Assembly: GCA_022750355.1 (NCBI GenBank)
Contig: JAKIVW010000030.1
Span: 1 to 5,956 of the forward strand
Direction of reading: 5' to 3'
Length of the DNA: 5,956 bases
Origin: Thermoplasmata archaeon
GTDB lineage: Archaea; Thermoplasmatota; Thermoplasmata; Lutacidiplasmatales; UBA184
Of the stretch, positions 1 to 5,107 are shown piece after piece. The notes beneath the pieces are model-generated. The model searched no databases. It had not been told where the DNA came from and worked only from the letters and a program-made list of their open reading frames with translations. Within the stretch, counting starts at the first letter, position 1, and every line of letters begins with the position of its first letter. The position numbers and the translations under genes were made by a program.

Positions 1-1
1 C

Positions 2-103
2 CGAGAGACCTTGGACAACGTGTCCCTCGAGCCACCTTTCATGGCATTCCCAGTCGTGTGGGTTCAAGTAGGTGAGATCACTTCACCAAAACTGTGTCAG
101 TGA
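2..103 (+). CDS. possible 3' end of an upstream gene (partial)
   Basis: A reading frame open from the window edge codes for about 33 residues and ends with TGA at 101-103. It contains a hydrophobic, proline-rich stretch (PPFMAFPVVWV), and its first half has mostly G or C at third codon positions, as in the clear genes here. Its stop overlaps a GTG codon at 100-102 of the following antitoxin gene, giving the GTGA overlap typical of translationally coupled genes. The antitoxin also lacks a TATA box of its own, which would fit co-transcription. The product is not recognisable from so short a tail, and the open frame could be chance. Confidence 0.3.
   Translation, partial: RETLDNVSLEPPFMAFPVVWVQVGEITSPKLCQ
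71..87 (+). promoter_or_regulatory. inverted repeat before the VapB-like gene
   Basis: GGTGA at 71-75 and TCACC at 83-87 form a perfect 5-base inverted repeat with a 7-base spacer, ending 6 bases before the GTG at 94. Such a site is well placed for an antitoxin to bind its own promoter region. The arms are short and chance is a real alternative. Confidence 0.25.
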
Positions 104-369
104 AAACAGTCGAGATCTCCGCGGATGCCTATGATGCCCTCGCATCATTGAAGAAAGACGGCGAAAGCTTCAGCGATGTCATACTTCGAATTACGGGGGC
201 CCGGACACTACTCATGCCCTTCGCCGGAGGCTGGAAAGGAGCTCCGGTCAGGAGGCTTCGTGAAGTCCGGAAGTTCCTCCGGGATTCCGATCGCCTATCA
301 AAAGAGAAGCTTCGGAGGTTATCGCTCGGGACGAAATCAATGGAACCGCCCAGCCCCGCTCGAGGGTAA
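94..369 (+). CDS. VapB-type antitoxin (UPF0330/DUF217-like), without adjacent toxin
   Basis: This 91-residue protein has the layout of archaeal VapB antitoxins. An N-terminal strand (KTVEIS, residues 4-9) is followed by helices and the family-like motif GESFSDVI (23-30), together forming the DNA-binding and dimerisation part. A linker with PFAGGWKG (42-49) leads to a charged C-terminal helix (about 52-78) that would bind the toxin. Such antitoxins normally neutralise a PIN-domain RNase, VapC, encoded directly downstream; none is found here within 300 bases. Length and motifs suggest the gene is intact. Two GTG starts are possible, at 94 and at 100; the second gives an N-terminus of the common MKTVEIS type and a 4-base overlap with the upstream frame. 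No TATA box is visible. It may be a solitary regulator, an antitoxin for a distant toxin, or the remains of a lost pair. Confidence 0.82.
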   Translation: MSVKTVEISADAYDALASLKKDGESFSDVILRITGARTLLMPFAGGWKGAPVRRLREVRKFLRDSDRLSKEKLRRLSLGTKSMEPPSPARG

Positions 370-686
370 ACAAGCGACTTACGCCAAGTAGACGGAATTG
401 CCTTCTTCTCACAGGAATCCTTCGGTGACTCGGTCCGCATCTCTTGGCCTCCGCCGCTAGCGTTGGGGAGTTTACCGGTCACACGGTCAAAACCTACTGA
501 TCTCACTTCGCGCCCTCCGTGCATTGAAGGACGTTAGAATCCGAGTTCGACAATGGGGGTGTAAAGGTGACTGCACACAGAATCGAGGGCTAGACGAATC
601 TCGGAGGCCAGAGGACGATACGCCTCCCATACGTTCATCGGCCCATGGGGAAACGGGGCCGGGGCGTCATTCACTGGGGACGCAGG
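370..686. other. long gap without a convincing gene
   Basis: Between the VapB-like gene and the toxin-antitoxin promoter I see no gene with recognisable protein features. I looked for the aspartates and hydrophobic strands of a VapC PIN domain in the + strand frames and found none. One + strand frame stays open from about 465 to 698 but has no good start and a basic, low-complexity translation. Two small inverted repeats are present: GGAGGC/GCCTCC (603-608 and 622-627) and CGGCCC/GGGCCG (639-644 and 656-661). Either could be RNA structure or a weak terminator. Confidence 0.55.
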
Positions 687-705
687 ACTTATTAGAGTAA
701 TTAGT
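687..705 (+). promoter_or_regulatory. palindromic operator candidate over the TATA box
   Basis: ACTTATTAGAGTAATTAGT is a near-perfect palindrome: 7 of 9 arm positions pair around the centre at 696 (ACT-x-ATTA and TAAT-x-AGT). It covers the TATA box of the toxin-antitoxin operon. Type II antitoxins commonly repress their own operon by binding such palindromes, alone or with the toxin. That the downstream antitoxin binds here is inference. Confidence 0.5.
689..696 (+). promoter_or_regulatory. TATA box of the toxin-antitoxin operon
   Basis: TTATTAGA is the only AT-rich island in the local GC-rich sequence. Its centre lies about 25 bases before the antitoxin ATG at 717, so an archaeal transcript would start at or very near the ATG. 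This leaderless layout fits the lack of a Shine-Dalgarno sequence there. Confidence 0.6.
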
Positions 706-716
706 GTGAAAACCCC

Positions 717-929
717 ATGGCCGCAGCAACGAGGTATACGAGCGTCCCAGTTCGGCCTTCGACTCTACACGCCCTCCAAGCCTATCGTGTGGGTGGGAAG
801 AGCTACGACGAAATCATTCTCGATTTCATCGAATCCAACCCGCCGGCCAGCTTTTGGAAGGAGATCGAGCGCAGGTCGAGGCAGCCAGACCTCTCACTAG
901 CCGAGGTTAGGCGTCGGTTGGACCTCTAA
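717..929 (+). CDS. antitoxin of a RelBE/ParDE-type pair, ribbon-helix-helix-like
   Basis: This 70-residue protein is encoded immediately before a RelE-fold toxin and is presumably its antidote. Its N-terminal part, with a strand (RYTSVPV, 6-12), a helix and GKSYDEIILDFIE (27-39), follows the same plan as the VapB-like protein at 94-369, which has GESFSDVILRI at the matching place. The C-terminal part (about 45-70) is charged and probably helical, as expected of a toxin-wrapping tail. ATG at 717 is the first start after an in-frame stop at 702-704 and sits about 25 bases after the TATA box. The gene ends one base before the toxin start, so the two are surely one operon. It likely binds the palindrome at 687-705 to autoregulate. 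The exact antitoxin family is uncertain; the role is well supported by position. Confidence 0.85.
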   Translation: MAAATRYTSVPVRPSTLHALQAYRVGGKSYDEIILDFIESNPPASFWKEIERRSRQPDLSLAEVRRRLDL

Positions 930-930
930 C

Positions 931-1224
931 GTGCCATTTCCCGTCGTATTCAAGTCAGAAGCCGCCCGAGACCTGGCCAGGCTCCCGCGAAGTGCGCAGT
1001 TGCGCTTTGTATTCGCTGTCGGTCTCGTCGGCGAAAACCCCACACATCCGTCTCCGCAGCTCCTGATCAAGCAGATGAGAGGTCACCAAGGATTCTGGAG
1101 ACTGACGGTGGGAAGGTGGAGGGGAATCTACCATTTCGACCGGAAGGCTGTCCGCTTCTACATGTTCGGTGATCGCGCAACGGTATACCAACAATTCGAG
1201 TCCCGCAAGGGATCCCGAACCTAG
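931..1224 (+). CDS. RelE/ParE-superfamily toxin
   Basis: This 97-residue protein matches the small basic RelE/ParE toxin fold. It has a first strand (PVVFKSEA), two helices, then the hallmark central strands WRLTVGRWRGIYHF (56-69), a further strand VRFYMFG (74-80) and a final DRATVYQQFE (81-90). In RelE proteins, arginines in the WRLxVGxxR strand and a basic or tyrosine residue near the C-terminus take part in cutting mRNA on the ribosome; here R57, R62, R64, R82 and Y86 are candidates. The usual GHR near the end is GDR. ParE relatives share the fold but poison DNA gyrase, so mRNA cleavage is likely, not shown. The GTG start lies one base after the antitoxin stop, so translation is probably coupled and toxin output limited. 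Confidence 0.88.
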   Translation: MPFPVVFKSEAARDLARLPRSAQLRFVFAVGLVGENPTHPSPQLLIKQMRGHQGFWRLTVGRWRGIYHFDRKAVRFYMFGDRATVYQQFESRKGSRT

Positions 1225-1473
1225 CCTCGCCACCCTGTCGCAAAGAGGAACCGCACCTCTCCAGCGATTAGATGCCCCCTGACAGGATGGACCCCATCGC
1301 TCGCTTTGGTGAGTGCAAAGCTGATTGCACCCAAATTCACCCAGGTCGGGTTCGAGTGTGATCAAGCCCCTCAACGCTCGGGGATGATTCTCAATTTGCT
1401 GTTCTTGCACCGGCCTCCGGCGGAAGGACCCCACCGTTGACCGCGAGGGGCCCGGAAATCCTCTCGTAGTTTG
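1225..1473. other. convergent intergenic region between toxin and MFS genes
   Basis: The 3' ends of the toxin gene (+) and the transporter gene (-) face each other across 249 bases. No gene is convincing on either strand. The region holds a compound hairpin (1308-1341) and a mildly T-rich + strand stretch at about 1387-1407, which could help stop transcription from the left. Confidence 0.5.
1308..1341. terminator. compound hairpin between convergent genes
   Basis: GGTGAGTGCAA (1308-1318) can pair with TTGCAC (1325-1330) and, after a 6-base bulge, TCACC (1337-1341). That makes 11 base pairs around a 6-base loop. It lies between two convergent genes, where it could act on transcripts from either side. 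No U-run follows, so a terminator role is only a suggestion; archaeal terminators usually depend on U-rich tracts. Confidence 0.3.
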
Positions 1474-2721
1474 TCAGTCCGACTGGCCAAAGGCTCGGAA
1501 TCCCCGCAAGGAGAGAAGAACCGCCCCGCACACAAAGATACCAATACCCGCCGCCAGGAACGACAGTTCGATCCCGTACCGTGCAATCAAGAACCCCCCC
1601 GCCACCAATCCTGCGGGAATCGCGACGAAAGCGCCGAAATCCCCGATGCTCAGAACCCTCCCCAGAAGCTCTCGGGGAACGATGCGCTGCATCGTCGCGT
1701 AGTAAATCGTTGCCTCAAACCCGAGGGCCATCCCTGCCGAGAGGGCTCCTAGGAGCGAGAGAGGGATGACGGCCGAAAGGGCGAGGAGTGTGTACCCCCC
1801 TGACTCGATCAGAATGCATACGCCCATCAATGGCCCAACGATCCGACGCCCGGGGAACCGCCCGGCAATGAGCGACCCCGCCGCAGTGCCTCCCGCCAGG
1901 CAGGCCGCCAAGGCGCCGTAGACGGCTGCGTTTCCGCCAAATCGGCTGGCTGCGTAGACTACGAAAAAGGGACTAACTATCGAGGAAAGGAAGAAGATTG
2001 GCAAGAATCCGAAGGTGGCCTGCAAAATGGCCGGTCGCCGAACGACCCAATTCATACCCTCGGAGAAGTCCTTCCGGATTGAAGTGGGAGCGCGGCCCGC
2101 CTCCTGCTTCGGCCTTCCCAATTCGCTCGCAATCTGGATTAGGAACACGGCCGAAAGCGCGTACGTTAGCGCATTGATTCCCAGGCCCCAGACGGCCCCC
2201 AACAGGACGACCAGAATCCCGCCCACGGCCGACCCTGCGCTCGAAGCCACCCCTCCCGATGACCAGAGGAGGCCGTTCGCATCTTCCAGGGACGTCTGCG
2301 AGACGAGGCTCGAGAGGATCGCTTGACTCGAGGGTGTGAATAGGGCCGAGAAGCAATTCACGAGAATCATGATTGCCAGGACGAGCGGAAAGGAGAATCC
2401 AACCACGTACAGGAACACCGTCAGGACGGCCATTCCGGACATTCGCGCGAGGTCTGCCGTAACCATCAGCGAACGTCGGTTGTACCGGTCGGCGACGACA
2501 CCCGCGAGGAGTCCCAAGACGACTCCCGGGATGATGCCCGTGAGACCGAGGAAGGCGATGTCGAGAGTACTTCCGGTGTAGTGATAGACAATCCAGCTGA
2601 CGGAAACCAGCGAAATTGCCGCACCGAAGGTCGAGGCTGTGCTCGACCCGAAGAGATTCCGGAACTCTCGATTGCCTAATGAGTGTCCGAGGCCCCGGGT
2701 CTCCTCCTTACCGGATTCCAC
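1474..2721 (-). CDS. MFS transporter, EntS/MFS_3-like exporter
   Basis: This 415-residue membrane protein has the full length of a 12-helix major facilitator, with two six-helix halves joined by a charged loop at about 200-228. The motif A region is clear after helix 2: GVVADRYNRR (74-83), with D78 and the arginines that gate the transport cycle. FTPSSQAIL (128-136) and QRIVPRELLGRVLS (345-358) are typical of the EntS/MFS_3 group, which exports siderophores, macrolides and other drugs using the proton gradient. The substrate cannot be read from sequence. The start is a GTG; no other in-frame ATG or GTG lies between it and the upstream stop at 2776-2778. Neither a good ribosome site nor a TATA box lies at the proper distance, so it may be transcribed from the membrane-protein gene 247 bases upstream on the same strand. 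No sign of damage. Confidence 0.94.
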   Translation of the reverse strand: MESGKEETRGLGHSLGNREFRNLFGSSTASTFGAAISLVSVSWIVYHYTGSTLDIAFLGLTGIIPGVVLGLLAGVVADRYNRRSLMVTADLARMSGMAVLTVFLYVVGFSFPLVLAIMILVNCFSALFTPSSQAILSSLVSQTSLEDANGLLWSSGGVASSAGSAVGGILVVLLGAVWGLGINALTYALSAVFLIQIASELGRPKQEAGRAPTSIRKDFSEGMNWVVRRPAILQATFGFLPIFFLSSIVSPFFVVYAASRFGGNAAVYGALAACLAGGTAAGSLIAGRFPGRRIVGPLMGVCILIESGGYTLLALSAVIPLSLLGALSAGMALGFEATIYYATMQRIVPRELLGRVLSIGDFGAFVAIPAGLVAGGFLIARYGIELSFLAAGIGIFVCGAVLLSLRGFRAFGQSD

Positions 2722-2968
2722 AGATAATGGAACGTCCGCTCGCCTTCGTTCCCCCAGCCCAGAAGGCCCTGCACTTCATCAATGGTTGGGTTGACGAGGC
2801 AAACCGTGGAAGCCGGACATTGGCCCCCCGGTTGTCGGGATGTCGCCCACGCCACGCCCGGCAACTTTGGATCGCGCAATCCGGGGCAACGGGAGTCCAA
2901 GACTGATTTCACCGACGGCCAGCTCGAGGGGGATCGGCCGGGATCGACGAGATCCACCGTGCCCAGTG
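2722..2968. other. gap between two - strand genes
   Basis: These 247 bases separate the small membrane-protein gene from the MFS gene. A - strand frame beginning with GTG at 2957 runs into the MFS start (to 2676) and would encode about 93 residues, but I recognise nothing in it. No clear promoter or terminator was seen. Confidence 0.4.
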
Positions 2969-3508
2969 CTAGCCTCGCCTCGGTAGTTCAGCGGCCACCA
3001 AAGAAGCTACATTGCCAGGAACAAGAAAGCTAGGAACAAACTTACCAGCGGGAATCGTGAGTCGGAACCAACCTTGCCCGACGGCGGCCTTCGAAAGGAC
3101 GACTCGTTTCAACGGAACAGAATACTCCGGCCTCCCTACCGGATCAATGTGGAGTTCTCCATTCGAGACCGAGATTCGACTTACTTGAAGATTGGTGGCC
3201 CTCGCAAGGAATGAAAAGTACCATCGAAAAAAGTAAAATTCGGCGAGGCCGACAGGGACGCCAATTCCAATCCAGATCTCGACGCGACCTCCGGGGGGCC
3301 ATGTTGGAAACCCCGGCGCGATTTGTTGAAGCGCGACGTATCCGATCACCGTGCCCATGAAAATCGCACTCAGGGGTGCTCCCCATCGACGTATCCGCTT
3401 CTGACGTGCCTCTATCGGTCCGGATACCGAAACTGGAGGTTTTCCAACCACCACCCAATCGAACCCGAGCCCGCCGGCCCCCGCAAGCGGGCTTCCCGGC
3501 CCAACCAT
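2969..3508 (-). CDS. uncharacterised two-helix membrane protein with beta-rich, possibly PH-like domain
   Basis: I do not recognise this 179-residue protein. Residues 1-35 are rich in glycine and proline, then RQKRIRR (35-41) precedes a first membrane helix (about 44-62). A short loop with several prolines (PGFPTWPPGG, 65-74) leads to a second helix (about 77-100). The basic stretch suggests that both ends face the cytoplasm. The C-terminal part (105-175) alternates short strands (SRISVSNGELHI, then SVPLKRVVLS, then WFRLTIP) and ends in a helix, a pattern like bacterial PH-like domains fused to two helices. That match is a guess from pattern only. The ATG is supported by a TATA box 27-32 bases upstream. 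The gene precedes the MFS gene on the same strand and might share its transcript. Confidence 0.72.
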   Translation of the reverse strand: MVGPGSPLAGAGGLGFDWVVVGKPPVSVSGPIEARQKRIRRWGAPLSAIFMGTVIGYVALQQIAPGFPTWPPGGRVEIWIGIGVPVGLAEFYFFRWYFSFLARATNLQVSRISVSNGELHIDPVGRPEYSVPLKRVVLSKAAVGQGWFRLTIPAGKFVPSFLVPGNVASLVAAELPRRG

Positions 3509-3518
3509 AATGGAAAAG

Positions 3519-3534
3519 TTGACCGGATTGACCG
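3519..3534. repeat. tandem TTGACCG repeat between TATA box and start
   Basis: TTGACCG occurs at 3519-3525 and again at 3528-3534, a 9-base period, between the TATA box and the start codon of the - strand membrane-protein gene. A regulator bound here would block transcription initiation. It could equally be chance; there are only two copies. Confidence 0.35.
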
Positions 3535-3540
3535 ATATAT
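3535..3540 (-). promoter_or_regulatory. TATA box of the small membrane-protein gene
   Basis: ATATAT, inside the palindrome GATATATC (3534-3541), is centred about 29 bases before the ATG whose first base is 3508. It is the best TATA match in the window. Transcription would start only a few bases before the ATG, giving a nearly leaderless message. Confidence 0.65.
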
Positions 3541-3567
3541 CCTAAGCTCCGAACCCCCCGGCAATCC

Positions 3568-3577
3568 AGACCGGTCT
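3568..3577. promoter_or_regulatory. perfect palindrome in the divergent promoter region
   Basis: AGACCGGTCT is a perfect 10-base palindrome about 30 bases upstream of the TATA box of the - strand gene. It sits inside a larger imperfect inverted repeat: CGAA-C-CCCC (3550-3558) pairs with GGGG-C-TTCG (3579-3587), with one mismatch. It may be a regulator site or RNA structure; its function is unknown. Confidence 0.35.
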
Positions 3578-3704
3578 CGGGGCTTCGACTGGCCGTGGCC
3601 GTTCGCAAGACTAATCGCAACCTTGTTCAAATTCGGCCAGTTGAGGACTTGGTCAAGCGTTGTGAACCCTTCTGCGGCGCTCGCGAGGTGCGTCGCGGGC
3701 TAGG

Positions 3705-3710
3705 TAATTA
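3705..3710 (+). promoter_or_regulatory. TATA-like box of the LLM oxidoreductase gene
   Basis: TAATTA is an AT island in GC-rich surroundings, about 65 bases before the ATG at 3773. An archaeal start about 25 bases downstream would leave a leader of roughly 40 bases. The match is modest, but no better candidate exists nearer the gene. Confidence 0.4.
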
Positions 3711-3716
3711 GGCCCA

Positions 3717-3733
3717 AGTCGACTTCGTCGACT
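3717..3733 (+). promoter_or_regulatory. inverted repeat, operator candidate for the LLM gene
   Basis: AGTCGAC and GTCGACT form a perfect 7-base inverted repeat with a 3-base centre (TTC). It lies just after the TATA-like box and ends near the expected transcription start, where archaeal repressors commonly block RNA polymerase. In RNA it could also form a short hairpin. No regulator gene is visible in the window. Confidence 0.45.
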
Positions 3734-3772
3734 CCCAATCGGAGCTTCCCAGATGGACCAGGTAAACCAACC

Positions 3773-4807
3773 ATGGAACTAGGAGTCGATAGCTTTGCGG
3801 CCAATATTCTCGATCCGAGCACCGGCGTCCGCCTCAGTCCTGTAGAGCAGCTCGACAATCTCCTTGAAGAGATGGAACTTGCCGACCGAGTCGGCCTCGA
3901 CGTTTTCGGGATCGGGGAGCACCACCGAGCCGAGTTCCTCGACTCCGCGCCGGCAGTGATCTTATCCGCGGCGGCCGCGCGGACGAAGAAGATACGTCTC
4001 ACGAGTGCGGTCACGGTGCTCAGCGCCGCTGACCCTGTCCGAGTGTTCCAAGAATTCGCAACCCTCGACCTCATTTCGCACGGCCGAGCCGAGATAGTCG
4101 CCGGCCGGGGGTCGTTCGTAGACGCCTTTCCCCTGTTCGGTCTCGCACTCGAAGATTATGATTCCCTCTTCGCGGAGAAGCTCGACCTCCTTCTTGCCAT
4201 TCGGGCGAGCACCCAAGTCCATTGGTCGGGGCACCATCGACCTGCCCTTACGGGCCAGGCGGTTTACCCGCGGCCTCTCCAGGACCCGCTACCAATCTGG
4301 GTAGGGGTGGGCGGCACCCCCTCCTCGTTCGCTCGGGCCGGGACGCTTGGCCTACCCCTCATGGTCGCTATTATCGGAGGGGAGCCAGCGCGCTTCCGCC
4401 CGCTGGTCGACCTGTACCGCGAGGCTGGCCGGCGGGCGGGTCACCCGGCCGAGGCACTCACAGTCGGCCTACACTCGATCGGGTTCGTGGGCGAGACGAC
4501 CGAGCAGGCAGCGGACGACTTCTTCCCCGGGTACGCCTACACCTTCACCGAGATCGGCAAAGAGCGCGGGTGGTCCCCCACCACCCGAGCGCATTTCGAC
4601 GCCCAACGTGGGCCGACGGGGGCGCTGATGATTGGCGACCCCGAGACGGTGGCCAAGAAGATCCTGTACGTTAACGAGGCCCTCGGCGGCATCTCGCGCG
4701 TGACGTTCCAAATGGGAGTCTCGTCGCTCGCACATTTGAAAATGATGCGATCGATCGAACTCCTGGGCACTCACGTAGCCCCCCTCGTGAGGCAGAGGTC
4801 GGCGTGA
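3773..4807 (+). CDS. LLM-class flavin-dependent oxidoreductase (luciferase-like monooxygenase)
   Basis: This 344-residue protein is a full-length member of the bacterial luciferase-like (LLM) superfamily, TIM-barrel enzymes that use reduced flavin (FMN or F420) to oxidise or reduce small organic molecules. Clear signatures are GIGEHHRAEF (46-55), AAARTKKIRL (67-76), TSAVTVLSAADPVRVFQEFA (77-96), then GRAEIVAGRGSF (104-115) with the flavin phosphate-binding glycines, and IWVGVGGTP (175-183). The overall pattern resembles the Atu2307/SP_0267-type subfamily, whose substrates are unknown. No membrane or signal segments are seen, so it should act in the cytoplasm. Archaea often use F420 in this family, but the cofactor cannot be fixed by eye. 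ATG at 3773 is the only reasonable start; a weak AGGT at 3760-3763 may serve as ribosome site. Upstream lies an inverted repeat that may control it. It appears to be transcribed alone. Confidence 0.94.
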   Translation: MELGVDSFAANILDPSTGVRLSPVEQLDNLLEEMELADRVGLDVFGIGEHHRAEFLDSAPAVILSAAAARTKKIRLTSAVTVLSAADPVRVFQEFATLDLISHGRAEIVAGRGSFVDAFPLFGLALEDYDSLFAEKLDLLLAIRASTQVHWSGHHRPALTGQAVYPRPLQDPLPIWVGVGGTPSSFARAGTLGLPLMVAIIGGEPARFRPLVDLYREAGRRAGHPAEALTVGLHSIGFVGETTEQAADDFFPGYAYTFTEIGKERGWSPTTRAHFDAQRGPTGALMIGDPETVAKKILYVNEALGGISRVTFQMGVSSLAHLKMMRSIELLGTHVAPLVRQRSA

Positions 4808-5048
4808 CGTCAGAACTCGTGCGTCGGTAACACAAACTGTCTGCGAGACGCCGGAAATGCGGGCTCCCCCGACATTACTGGGCGCACGGTGGATTTCAGC
4901 CACGACTGCCCACTCGGGTTAGAATTCGAGCGGCCCGTTCCGGGGATTTCCAGATGGAGTTTCTCGCGGTGCCCGTCGGTCCAGCGAAGGCCCTTACGCC
5001 GTTCAACTTGGTGTCCCTGTAGGTTCACGTCAATTTGAACTGACCGCG
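4808..5048. other. gap between the LLM and DUF981 genes
   Basis: This is most of the 300-base spacer between two + strand genes. A - strand frame fills it almost exactly (5109 to 4810), but its ATG lies inside the CCATGG at the start of the next gene and its translation shows no family features. The only clear signals in the spacer lie after this stretch: the TATA box and ribosome site of the downstream gene. No terminator with a U-run was found after the LLM gene. Confidence 0.5.
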
Positions 5049-5056
5049 ATTTTATC
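5049..5056 (+). promoter_or_regulatory. TATA box of the DUF981 gene
   Basis: ATTTTATC is AT-rich against its surroundings and lies about 55 bases before the ATG at 5108. Transcription would start near 5078-5080, leaving a leader of about 28 bases that contains a ribosome binding site. The DUF981 gene therefore seems to have its own promoter, not one shared with the LLM gene. Confidence 0.5.
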
Positions 5057-5091
5057 AGCCCCACCACGATCCAACCGCAGGCAGAGATGCC

Positions 5092-5097
5092 GGAAGG
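5092..5097 (+). promoter_or_regulatory. ribosome binding site of the DUF981 gene
   Basis: GGAAGG ends 10 bases before the ATG at 5108 and supports that start. It is the clearest Shine-Dalgarno-like site before a complete gene in the window; the toxin-antitoxin and small membrane-protein genes look leaderless instead. Confidence 0.5.
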
Positions 5098-5107
5098 TTG
5101 AGCAACC

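Noticed and set aside
129..524. - strand open frame of 131 codons over the VapB-like gene
   Set aside because: It lies opposite a gene with clear family motifs and its translation is basic and low in recognisable structure; it is a shadow frame.
706..900. Alternative + strand frame starting with GTG at 706
   Set aside because: It overlaps the antitoxin in another frame and is basic and serine-rich. The antitoxin frame has the motif and the one-base junction with the toxin.
1345..1365. GGTTCGA-like sequence resembling a tRNA T-loop
   Set aside because: The flanking bases cannot form the 5-base T-stem and no acceptor or anticodon arm fits. The similar GGTTCAAG at 61-68 fails the same test.
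955..1434. - strand open frame of 159 codons opposite the toxin gene
   Set aside because: It covers the RelE-type gene in antisense and shows no family features; the + strand gene has the correct operon spacing and motifs.
4222..4674. Long + strand frame of 150 codons within the LLM gene
   Set aside because: Its translation is rich in Gly, Arg and Pro, typical of a shifted frame in a GC-rich gene; the LLM frame carries all family motifs.
4805..4812. TGACGTCA palindrome at the LLM stop codon
   Set aside because: It is only 8 bases, includes the stop codon, and has no promoter nearby; most likely chance.
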